Assembly: GCA_022769845.1 (NCBI GenBank)
Contig: JALEIO010000009.1
Location: forward strand, 1-21,151
DNA from: Oscillospiraceae bacterium
Lineage (GTDB): Bacteria > Bacillota > Clostridia > UMGS1810
Reading direction: 5' to 3'
Length of the DNA stretch: 21,151 nt
Each line of letters begins with the position of its first letter. The stretch's first letter is position 1. A program made the position numbers and the translations under genes. This document shows, piece by piece, positions 7,054-13,939 of this stretch. Below the pieces are notes generated by a model that had not been told where the DNA came from, searched no databases, and worked only from the letters and a program-made list of their open reading frames with translations.

Positions 7054-8787
7054 TTATGCTCTTATATCGCTTCTGTCAACATAGTGTGTGTGCAAAAGCT
7101 CGTGCGATTTATGTCCGCACGGCTCGCCGAAGTATTCTTCGTAAAGCTTTTTGATAACAGGATTTTCGTGCGATTTTCTGATTGCAGAATTTCTGTCCTC
7201 CGAATAAAGCGCCTCTGCTCTTTTAGCCTTAACGTTAACATCAGCTTTAACACGAGCGTCTACGATAGGCTGACCGCCGCCGTGGATACATCCGCCGGGG
7301 CAAGCCATAACCTCGATAAAGTCGTATTTTTCGCCGTTTTTGATTTTTTCAAGAATAATTCTTGCGTTCTTTGTGCCGTGAACAATAGCAACCTTGACGT
7401 CTTTGCCTGCAATTTTAAGAGTTGCTTCTTTAACGCCGTCAAGACCGCGAACTTCTTTAATATCAAGATTTTCAAGCGGTTTTTTCTCAAGAACTTCGTA
7501 TACGGTACGAAGTGCAGCCTCCATAACGCCGCCTGTTGTACCGAAAATTACGCCTGCGCCTGTTGCCTCGCCGAACGGTGTGTCAAACTCCTCGTCGGGA
7601 AGGTTAACAAAATCAATGCCTGCCTGTTTAATCATTCTTGCAAGCTCTCTTGTTGTGAGTGAAACGTCGATATCACGTCCGCCGCTTGTGGAATGTTCGC
7701 TTCGGCTTGCTTCAAATTTCTTTGAAGTACACGGCATAACCGCAACCGAGAAGATATTGCCTTTGTTTATGCCCGATTTTTCAGCATAATACGATTTGAT
7801 AACTGCCGCAAACATTTCCATAGGCGATTTACAAGTAGAAAGGTTGGGCAAAAATTCTGGATAATTATGCTCGCAGAACTTAACCCAGCCGGGTGAACAT
7901 GAGGTTATAATAGGAAGATTTTCGCCTTTTGTAAATCTTTCAATAAACTCTGTGCCCTCCTCCATAATTGTAAGGTCGGCACCTGTGTCGGTGTCAAATA
8001 CCTTATCAAATCCAAGACGGCGAAGCGCAGCAACCATTTTGCCGGTTACCGGCGTGCCGATAGGAAGACCGAATTCCTCGCCGAGAGCTGCTCTTACAGC
8101 AGGAGCAACCTGAACAACAACGTGTTTTTCTTCATCGTCTATTGCGTCAACAACCTTGGGAATATCGTTTCTTTCATAAAGCGCTCCAACGGGGCAGGAA
8201 ACGATACACTGTCCGCAATAAATACATGCCGCTTCGTTAATCGGTTTTTCAAAGTATGAAGCAACATGGGTATTAAAGCCTCTTTCAACGCAGTCAATAA
8301 CCGAAACCGTCTGATTTTTACATGCAGCTATGCAGCGACGGCAAAGAATACATTTATTGTTATCTCTGACAAATGACGGCGATGAAGTATCAAGCTCGTA
8401 ATGAACATTTTTACCCTCGTATCTGATATTGTCAACACCGAGCTCATCACAAAGCTTTTGCAGCTCGCAGTTTCTGTTTCTTATACATGTAAGACACTTT
8501 TTCTCGTGATTTGATAAAATAAGCTCTAATGTAGATTTTCTTGCATTTCTCACCTTTGCAGAATTTGTATAAATTTCCAAGCCTTCGCTTACAGGATATA
8601 CGCACGCCGCCTGAAGAGCTCGTGCGCCCTTTATTTCAACAAGACACATTCTGCACGCACCTATTTGGTTTAAATCTTTTAAGTAGCAAAGAGTAGGAAT
8701 GTGAATGTTGTTTTCTCTTGCAGCCTCCAATATTGTTTTGCCTTCCTGAACTTCAACAGGCTTGCCGTTGATTTTAATATTTACCAT
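7054..8787 (-). CDS. hydA: [FeFe]-hydrogenase catalytic subunit, bifurcating HydA type
   Basis: HydA reduces protons to H2 (or the reverse) at the H-cluster, with electrons supplied through HydB. Domains in order over 577 residues are: a [2Fe-2S] ferredoxin domain (Cys34, 45, 48, 62), a His-Cys3 cluster (His94, Cys98, 101, 107), two [4Fe-4S] clusters (Cys146/149/152/156 and Cys188/191/194/198), and the H-cluster domain from about 225. H-cluster motifs are L1 TSCSPGW (295-301), L2 MPCTSKKFE (351-359) and L3 EVMACPGGCIHGG (492-504). L1 has Ser where the textbook motif TSCCP has its second Cys. No extra C-terminal cluster is seen. ATG 8787 follows GGAAGGGAG. It is the last gene of the operon, 19 nt after hydB. 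The annotation as NADH-linked bifurcating rests on the hydB and hydC partners. Confidence 0.95.
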   Translation of the reverse strand: MVNIKINGKPVEVQEGKTILEAARENNIHIPTLCYLKDLNQIGACRMCLVEIKGARALQAACVYPVSEGLEIYTNSAKVRNARKSTLELILSNHEKKCLTCIRNRNCELQKLCDELGVDNIRYEGKNVHYELDTSSPSFVRDNNKCILCRRCIAACKNQTVSVIDCVERGFNTHVASYFEKPINEAACIYCGQCIVSCPVGALYERNDIPKVVDAIDDEEKHVVVQVAPAVRAALGEEFGLPIGTPVTGKMVAALRRLGFDKVFDTDTGADLTIMEEGTEFIERFTKGENLPIITSCSPGWVKFCEHNYPEFLPNLSTCKSPMEMFAAVIKSYYAEKSGINKGNIFSVAVMPCTSKKFEASRSEHSTSGGRDIDVSLTTRELARMIKQAGIDFVNLPDEEFDTPFGEATGAGVIFGTTGGVMEAALRTVYEVLEKKPLENLDIKEVRGLDGVKEATLKIAGKDVKVAIVHGTKNARIILEKIKNGEKYDFIEVMACPGGCIHGGGQPIVDARVKADVNVKAKRAEALYSEDRNSAIRKSHENPVIKKLYEEYFGEPCGHKSHELLHTHYVDRSDIRA

Positions 8788-8806
8788 TTATAACACTCTC
8801 CCTTCC

Positions 8807-10597
8807 TTATTTCACTACTGCGCCGAATTTACATGTTTCCGCACAAACGCCGCACTTAATACATTTAGTTGTATCAATAACAAACGGACTCTTAATTTCG
8901 CCCGAAATTGCACCGACAGGACATTTTCTTGAGCAAAGGCTACAGCCCTTACATTTTTCAGGGTCGATAGAATATGTAACAAGGTCCTTACATACGCCCG
9001 CAGGACATTTTTTGTCAACAACGTGAGCAATGTATTCGTCCTCAAAATATCTTAACGTGCTTAAAATGGGGTTAGGAGCAGTTTGTCCCAAACCGCAGAG
9101 AGCCGATTCTTTAACGTTGTAGCAAAGCTCTTTAAGATTCTTGATGTCGTCCAAGGTACCGTTGCCCTTGGTGATTTTATCAAGAATTTCGTACATTCTC
9201 TTTGTACCTATACGGCACGGCGCGCATTTACCGCACGATTCATCAACCGTAAACGCGAGGAAGAATTTTGCAATATCAACCATACAGGTATCCTCGTCCA
9301 TTACGATAAGTCCGCCCGAACCCATCATTGAACCGATGCTGATAAGCGAATCGTAGTCAATGGGAATATCAAGGTACTGTGCGGGAATACATCCGCCCGA
9401 AGGTCCGCCTGTTTGAGCAGCCTTAAACTTTTTGCCGTTCGGAATACCGCCGCCGATTTCGTAAACGATTTCTCGAAGGGTTGTTCCCATAGGAATTTCA
9501 ACAAGACCTGTATTGTGAATTTTTCCGCCGACAGCGAAAACTTTTGTACCTTTGCTTTTTTCTGTTCCTATTTTTGCAAATTCCTCTGCACCCTCGTTGA
9601 TGATAACAGGAATGTTTGCATAGGTTTCAACATTATTTAAAACGGTAGGTTTGCCGAAAAGACCCTTAACAGCCGGGAACGGCGGACGGGGACGCGGCTC
9701 GCCTCGGTGACCTTCGATTGAAGTCATAAGCGCTGTTTCCTCACCGCAAACGAATGCACCTGCGCCGAGACGTATATGTAAATCAAAGTCAAAGCCCGAA
9801 TCAAAAATGTTTTTGCCGAGCATACCGTATTCTTTAGCCTGCTCGATTGCAATCTGAAGACGTGCAACGGCAATAGGATACTCTGCTCTTATATAAATAT
9901 AACCTTCGGTTGCACCGATAGCATAGCCTGCAATAGCCATAGCCTCGATAACCGAATGGGGGTCGCCTTCAAGGATGGACCTGTCCATAAATGCGCCGGG
10001 GTCGCCTTCGTCGGCGTTGCAGGCAACATATTTCTGGTCATCAACAGATTTTGCGGCAAAGCTCCACTTTAAACCTGTGGGGAATCCGCCGCCGCCTCTG
10101 CCTCTTAAGCCGGATTTCATAATTTCGTCAATAACCTCCTGCGGTTTCATAGAGGTTAAAACTTTACCGAGTGCGCTGTAACCGTTTACGCCAATATACT
10201 CCTCGATATTTTCAGGATTGATAACGCCGCAGTTTCTGAGCGCAACCCTTTTTTGCTTTTTGTAAAAGTCAACATCATTAAGCGATTTTATGTTGTCCTC
10301 GTGAACTGTTTCCTGATAAAGCAGTCTTTTTACAATTCTTCCTTTTAAAAGATGCTCCGAAACAATTTCTTCAATATCTTCAGGCTTAACCATACTGTAA
10401 AAACAGCCTTCGGGATAAACAATCATAACAGGGCCTAAAGCACAAAGACCGAAACAGCCTGTTTTGATAACGTTTATTTCATCTGTAAGATTGTATTTTT
10501 CAAGATTTTCGTTAAGTGCTTCTATAATTTTTCCACTTCCTGAAGATGTGCAGCCTGTACCGCCGCACACAAGGACGTGAGCTCTTGCCAGTTTCAT
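8807..10597 (-). CDS. hydB: Bifurcating hydrogenase NADH/flavin subunit HydB (NuoF-like)
   Basis: HydB binds NADH and FMN and is the presumed electron-bifurcation site of the HydABC complex. Within 596 residues I see an N-terminal thioredoxin-like [2Fe-2S] domain (Cys11, Cys16, Cys48, Cys52), the FMN/NADH core with GLRGRGGGGFPTGLKW (163-178) and CNADEGDPGAF (193-203), a NuoF-type [4Fe-4S] site (ESCGKCAPCR with Cys455, 458, 461 and Cys501), and a C-terminal double [4Fe-4S] ferredoxin (Cys549/552/555/559 and Cys579/582/585/589). The extra ferredoxin tail separates HydB from complex I NuoF. ATG 10597 follows AAGGAGGAG. It lies 14 nt after the small ferredoxin gene. NADH rather than NADPH use is inferred from the family. 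Confidence 0.95.
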   Translation of the reverse strand: MKLARAHVLVCGGTGCTSSGSGKIIEALNENLEKYNLTDEINVIKTGCFGLCALGPVMIVYPEGCFYSMVKPEDIEEIVSEHLLKGRIVKRLLYQETVHEDNIKSLNDVDFYKKQKRVALRNCGVINPENIEEYIGVNGYSALGKVLTSMKPQEVIDEIMKSGLRGRGGGGFPTGLKWSFAAKSVDDQKYVACNADEGDPGAFMDRSILEGDPHSVIEAMAIAGYAIGATEGYIYIRAEYPIAVARLQIAIEQAKEYGMLGKNIFDSGFDFDLHIRLGAGAFVCGEETALMTSIEGHRGEPRPRPPFPAVKGLFGKPTVLNNVETYANIPVIINEGAEEFAKIGTEKSKGTKVFAVGGKIHNTGLVEIPMGTTLREIVYEIGGGIPNGKKFKAAQTGGPSGGCIPAQYLDIPIDYDSLISIGSMMGSGGLIVMDEDTCMVDIAKFFLAFTVDESCGKCAPCRIGTKRMYEILDKITKGNGTLDDIKNLKELCYNVKESALCGLGQTAPNPILSTLRYFEDEYIAHVVDKKCPAGVCKDLVTYSIDPEKCKGCSLCSRKCPVGAISGEIKSPFVIDTTKCIKCGVCAETCKFGAVVK

Positions 10598-10611
10598 TAA
10601 TTTACTCCTCC

Positions 10612-10983
10612 TTATTTTTCATATGCGCCAACGGTAAACTCATTAATAACCTTGCCGTTAACAACCGTTTCGTTAATAATTCGAACTGCCTTTTCGCTGT
10701 CTACTTTTGCATATGTAATTTTTTCGCCGTTTTCCATATAAACCTCAACGATAGGCTCAAGCTTGCAAAGGCCTATGCAGCCTGTCTGGGTAACATAAGC
10801 GTTTTTAATCTGTCTTTTTTCGATTTCTTCCATTAAGGTTTTCATAACGGGACGTGCGCCGGCCGCGATACCGCAGGTTGCCATACCCACAACTATTCTT
10901 ATTTTGTCTTTTCCTTCGTTTCTTATGGTAACGTCGCCCTTCATTTTATTTCTGATTGCAGCAAGCTCTTCAAGTGTTTTCAT
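10612..10983 (-). CDS. Thioredoxin-like [2Fe-2S] ferredoxin of the hydrogenase operon
   Basis: This small electron-transfer protein (123 aa) has a thioredoxin-like [2Fe-2S] fold. The four-Cys pattern fits the family: Cys in MATCGIAAGA, then TQTGCIGLCKLEPIVEV supplies the next two, and the fourth expected ligand position is not obvious to me. The same fold recurs at the N terminus of HydB and in HydC. I start it at ATG 10983 (MKTLEELAAIRNKM), which follows AAGGAAG. A longer version from 11025 would overlap the upstream gene by 19 nt with no suitable site. Homologues sit at this place in many clostridial hyd operons. Whether it is a fixed subunit of the hydrogenase or a shuttle is unknown from the sequence. 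Confidence 0.85.
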   Translation of the reverse strand: MKTLEELAAIRNKMKGDVTIRNEGKDKIRIVVGMATCGIAAGARPVMKTLMEEIEKRQIKNAYVTQTGCIGLCKLEPIVEVYMENGEKITYAKVDSEKAVRIINETVVNGKVINEFTVGAYEK

Positions 10984-11006
10984 ATTCAACTTCCTTTCTG
11001 CGTTTT

Positions 11007-11549
11007 TTATTTTTTCAATTCGCAAATGCCCTCCACAATGTAATCCTCAATCCATTGCAAAACGCTTTGCTCTCCTATAAAAACTCCGTTTAAAATTTCT
11101 TTTACTTTTTTGGTGGAAAATTCAAAGATTTTTCCGCAGTATTTATGTATATATACAAAATCAATATCGGGATTGCACGCCACAAGAGTAACCATAGTAA
11201 ACGCCATATCGCCCAGCGGCATTCTGTCAATGCTGTCATATACAAAATCAGCCTCGACAACCGTTCCCTTTCCAATCTTTGACGAAACCTTCATACTTCC
11301 ACCCGTAAGCTCCGCGGCGGATTTTAAGAGTGAAAGTCCGAGTCCTACCTTGCGCGTTTTTCGCATTGTGACAAACGGGTCGGTGACGTTTTTTACAAAT
11401 TCCTCACTCATACCCTTTCCGTTATCGGTAATTTTTAGCTCAAGAATATTTTTGGAAATATCCTCATTCACAAAAATTTCGATTTCGGTAGCCTCCGCCT
11501 TGATAGAATTTTGAACCACATCAAGAATATGCAAAGAAATTTCAACCAT
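11007..11549 (-). CDS. Stand-alone GHKL (HATPase_c) ATP-binding protein in the hydrogenase operon
   Basis: This 180-residue protein has the Bergerat ATP fold of histidine kinases and anti-sigma kinases: N-box LDVVQNSIKAEAT with Asn14, G1 box TDNGKGM (41-47), an F-box-like DPFVTMR (57-63), and G2 box KVGLGLSLLK (67-76). There is no phospho-accepting His domain, sensor or membrane segment. The C-terminal 80 residues (from about DSIDRM) match nothing I recognise and contain VACNPDIDFVYIH. It lies 15 nt after hydC and 23 nt before the ferredoxin gene. Homologues occupy the same slot in other clostridial hyd operons (from memory). Its role is not established to my knowledge; assembly, regulation or protein phosphorylation are all open. 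Confidence 0.85.
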   Translation of the reverse strand: MVEISLHILDVVQNSIKAEATEIEIFVNEDISKNILELKITDNGKGMSEEFVKNVTDPFVTMRKTRKVGLGLSLLKSAAELTGGSMKVSSKIGKGTVVEADFVYDSIDRMPLGDMAFTMVTLVACNPDIDFVYIHKYCGKIFEFSTKKVKEILNGVFIGEQSVLQWIEDYIVEGICELKK

Positions 11550-11564
11550 TAAAACAGACTCCTA

Positions 11565-12059
11565 TCAGTCAATATATTTAGCCAAAATGCCTTCAACATC
11601 ATCAGGAACCAGTCTGCCGTAAACGTCATCGTTGACCGTCATAACGGGTGCAAGACCGCAAGCGCCTATGCAACGTGTTGCGTCCAGCGAATATTTTCCG
11701 TCCTCGCTGCACTCACCGACACCGATTTTAAGCTTTTCCATAATTTTTTCCAAAATATCACCCGAGCCTTTAACATAGCACGCAGTACCAAGGCAAACTG
11801 AAATTTTGTATCTGCCCTTGGGATTTGTTGTAAATTGGGTGTAAAAGGTTACAACTCCGTAAATTTCAGCCATTGAAACATTTAAACCGTCCGAAATAAT
11901 CTGCTGAACTTCAACGGGCAGATAACCGTAAATTTCTTGAGCTTCGTGAAGTACGGGAATAAGCGCACCTTCGGTGCCTTTGTATTTTTCGATCACCTTC
12001 AAAAGCTCGCTCTCCTGCTCTTTTGTGCCTTTAAAAGCGGGAGTCTTTTTTTCACTCAT
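11565..12059 (-). CDS. hydC: Bifurcating hydrogenase subunit HydC (NuoE-like)
   Basis: HydC carries a [2Fe-2S] cluster next to the HydB flavin. The 164-residue protein has the NuoE architecture: a helical N-terminal part with LIPVLHEAQEIYGYLP (33-48) and VSMAEIYGVVTFYTQF (61-76), then a thioredoxin-like domain with ligands Cys89, Cys94, Cys130 and Cys134 (CLGTAC and CIGAC). The frame stays open 28 codons further up, but ATG 12059 has a near-perfect AAGGAGG site and gives the usual MSEKK-type start, so the longer form is rejected. It is the first gene of the operon, under a promoter at 12152-12180 and a Rex-like operator at 12107-12124. Confidence 0.93.
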   Translation of the reverse strand: MSEKKTPAFKGTKEQESELLKVIEKYKGTEGALIPVLHEAQEIYGYLPVEVQQIISDGLNVSMAEIYGVVTFYTQFTTNPKGRYKISVCLGTACYVKGSGDILEKIMEKLKIGVGECSEDGKYSLDATRCIGACGLAPVMTVNDDVYGRLVPDDVEGILAKYID

Positions 12060-12106
12060 TTGATTTACCTCCTTGAAATATATGCTAAATATATGCAATT
12101 CTTTCA

Positions 12107-12124
12107 TTGTTAAAAAAATAACAA
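12107..12124 (-). promoter_or_regulatory. Rex operator of the hydrogenase operon
   Basis: The 18-mer TTGTTATTTTTTTAACAA (minus strand) matches the clostridial Rex consensus TTGTTAA-N4-TTAACAA at 13 of the 14 fixed positions. It lies about 22 to 39 nt downstream of the predicted start site, where a bound repressor would block elongation. Rex releases DNA when NADH is high, which fits induction of an NADH-consuming hydrogenase. Confidence 0.75.
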
Positions 12125-12151
12125 CACAAAAACAACATAGCATTACAGCTA

Positions 12152-12180
12152 ATTATAACATATTATGACATTTGTTGCAA
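12152..12180 (-). promoter_or_regulatory. Sigma-A promoter of the hydrogenase operon
   Basis: On the minus strand TTGCAA (-35, 12175-12180) is followed after exactly 17 nt by a perfect TATAAT (-10, 12152-12157). The predicted start is near 12145, leaving a leader of about 86 nt before hydC. Confidence 0.8.
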
Positions 12181-12224
12181 GCATTATTTCATTGTTTATA
12201 TTCACAAAAAATTGTGCGTTTTAA

Positions 12225-12233
12225 TGGTATAAT
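12225..12233 (+). promoter_or_regulatory. Candidate extended -10 promoter toward yifB
   Basis: TGGTATAAT is a perfect extended -10 element, with no good -35 at 17 nt. It would start transcripts near 12240, giving a leader of about 150 nt. It competes with the candidate at 12296-12324. Confidence 0.4.
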
Positions 12234-12295
12234 CACACAAACAGAGCATTTCTTGGCATATTTTTGTTAATTTTTGAAAAATTTTAAAAAAACTA

Positions 12296-12324
12296 TGGAA
12301 ATTTATATAAAATTGTGTTATGAT
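12296..12324 (+). promoter_or_regulatory. Candidate sigma-A promoter toward yifB
   Basis: TGGAAA (12296-12301) and TATGAT (12319-12324) are separated by 17 nt. The matches are 4/6 and 5/6, and the surroundings are so AT-rich that this is only a reasonable guess. Confidence 0.4.
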
Positions 12325-12388
12325 AATATGATATATAATGTTTATATAAAATTTTAAACATATTTTGCTTTAAAAACGGGGTGAATAA

Positions 12389-13927
12389 ATGATTTCAAAG
12401 GTCAACAGCTGTGCCATTTCGGGAATTGACGGATATATTGTGACCGTTGAAACAGATATGTCAAACGGCATACCGTCTATGGACATTGTGGGTCTTCCCG
12501 ACGCGGCGGTTAAGGAATCAAAAGAAAGAGTAAAAGCGGCAATTAAAAACTGCGGTTTTTCCTATCCTCAAAAAAAAATTATAATTAACCTTGCCCCGGC
12601 TCACACCAAAAAAGAAGGCGCATATTTCGACCTGCCGATAACAGCGGCAATTCTTATTTCGTCCGCGCAGCTTGAAGCAAATGACATTGAAGATTACATT
12701 CTTATCGGCGAACTTTCGCTGGACGGAGGTATGAGAAGCGTAAACGGCATTTTGCCTATGGCGCTTGCGGCTAAAGAGAACAAAATTAAAAATATCATAG
12801 TTCCGTTTGACAACGCTTTTGAAGCGGCGGTGGTAGATGGAATAAACGTGTTCGGCGCAAAAAATCTTACCGAGGTTGTACGGCATTTGTCGGGCGAAGA
12901 ACGGCTCGAAAAGGTTACGGTTGACATTGACGCATTTTTCAATGACAAAATAGAATTCGGCGAAGATTTTGCCGACGTTAAAGGTCAGGCGTCTGCCAAG
13001 CGTGCGCTTGAGGTTGCGGCGGCAGGAGGGCACAATCTTATTATGATAGGCGCTCCCGGCTCGGGAAAAACAATGCTGGCAAAAAGGCTTGTTTCCATAC
13101 TTCCCGCCATTACGTTTTCCGAGGCTTTGGAGGTTACCAAAATATATTCAATCGCAGGAAAGCTTCCGCCAAATACGCCCATTATAAAATCGCGCCCGTT
13201 CAGAAGTCCGCACCATACCATATCTCCGCAGGCAATAACGGGCGGCGGCGCAGTGCCCAAACCCGGCGAAATAAGCCTTGCTCACAGAGGTGTTTTGTTT
13301 TTGGATGAGTTTCCCGAGTTTCGCAAAGAAACAATCGACTCTCTGCGTCAGCCGCTGGAGGACGGATATTTTACGGTCGGGCGCGTTGCGGGAAGCTTTA
13401 CATTTCCGAGCGAAACAATGCTCATCGCAAGTATGAACCCGTGCAAATGCGGTTATTACGGCGATGCTTCACGAAAATGCACCTGCCTTCCGGGGCAGAT
13501 ACAAAAATATTTAAACAAAATTTCAGGACCTATGCTGGACAGATTTGACATTCATATTGAGGTTCCGACAGTCAAGTATTCCGAGCTTGAAAGCAGCGAA
13601 AAATCCGAAAGCAGCGAAAAAATACGCGAGCGCGTAAACAAGGCGCGAAACATTCAGCTTGAGCGCTACAAGGGCAAAAATATTTTTTCAAACGCCGCGC
13701 TTTCCGCCGCAGATTTGGAAGTCTACTGCCCACTTGACAGCGAATGTAAAACGCTTTTGCGAAACGTTTTTGAAAAGCTCGGCTTATCAGCCAGGGCGCA
13801 CTCAAGGATTATCAAAGTTGCGCGCACAATCGCCGACCTTGACGCAAGCGAAAACATCAAACCATATCACATTGCGGAGGCAATACGGTACAGAAGTCTT
13901 GACAAAAAATTTTGGTTTAACAATTAA
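12389..13927 (+). CDS. YifB/ComM-family Mg chelatase-like AAA+ ATPase
   Basis: This 512-residue protein has the complete family layout. An N-terminal lid/Lon-like domain (about 1-180, with GLPDAAVKESKERVKAA) is followed by an AAA+ core with Walker A GAPGSGKT (221-228), Walker B VLFLDE (302-307), the GGGAVPKPGEISLAHRGVLF segment, a Cys cluster NPCKCGYYG...CTC (Cys352, 354, 364, 366) that may bind metal, and GPMLDRFD with a likely Arg finger at 385. The C-terminal Mg_chelatase_C part ends near 508. In Haemophilus and Vibrio, ComM is a helicase for branch migration during transformation; most bacteria carry a homologue whose job is unclear. ATG 12389 follows ACGGGGTG. First gene of a six-gene operon that ends with recR, another recombination gene. 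Confidence 0.93.
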   Translation: MISKVNSCAISGIDGYIVTVETDMSNGIPSMDIVGLPDAAVKESKERVKAAIKNCGFSYPQKKIIINLAPAHTKKEGAYFDLPITAAILISSAQLEANDIEDYILIGELSLDGGMRSVNGILPMALAAKENKIKNIIVPFDNAFEAAVVDGINVFGAKNLTEVVRHLSGEERLEKVTVDIDAFFNDKIEFGEDFADVKGQASAKRALEVAAAGGHNLIMIGAPGSGKTMLAKRLVSILPAITFSEALEVTKIYSIAGKLPPNTPIIKSRPFRSPHHTISPQAITGGGAVPKPGEISLAHRGVLFLDEFPEFRKETIDSLRQPLEDGYFTVGRVAGSFTFPSETMLIASMNPCKCGYYGDASRKCTCLPGQIQKYLNKISGPMLDRFDIHIEVPTVKYSELESSEKSESSEKIRERVNKARNIQLERYKGKNIFSNAALSAADLEVYCPLDSECKTLLRNVFEKLGLSARAHSRIIKVARTIADLDASENIKPYHIAEAIRYRSLDKKFWFNN

Positions 13928-13939
13928 CGGAGGAAAAAA

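Larger units (their letters stand above)
12060..12388. other. Divergent intergenic control region between hydC and yifB
   Basis: These 329 AT-rich bases hold no gene that I can support. Toward hydC they contain a consensus promoter, a Rex-like operator, an 11-bp tandem repeat (AAATATATGC at 12076-12085 and 12087-12096) and a strong ribosome binding site. Toward yifB they contain two candidate promoters and an AT-rich inverted repeat, ATGTTTA (12338-12344) with TAAACAT (12355-12361). A small palindrome, CACAA-AAAA-TTGTG, lies at 12203-12216. Confidence 0.7.

Noticed and set aside
10984..11025. Longer N terminus for the small ferredoxin gene
   Set aside because: It would overlap the GHKL gene, and the AAGGAAG site fits the ATG at 10983.
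12060..12143. Longer HydC with a hydrophobic N terminus
   Set aside because: The extension lies in the leader with the Rex-like operator, has no ribosome binding site, and NuoE-type proteins start at the MSEKK position.
12192..12207. Second Rex-like site TTGTTTATATTCACAA upstream of the hyd promoter
   Set aside because: It is an imperfect 16-bp dyad with the wrong spacing for the 18-bp consensus; chance is likely in AT-rich DNA.
12518..13033. 171-codon antisense ORF within yifB
   Set aside because: It lies wholly opposite a clear AAA+ gene, has no recognisable domain and is Cys/Phe/Arg-rich in the way of shadow frames.
13928..13939. T-box riboswitch before asnS
   Set aside because: Only 12 nt separate asnS from yifB, leaving no space for a leader; none is seen before lysS either.
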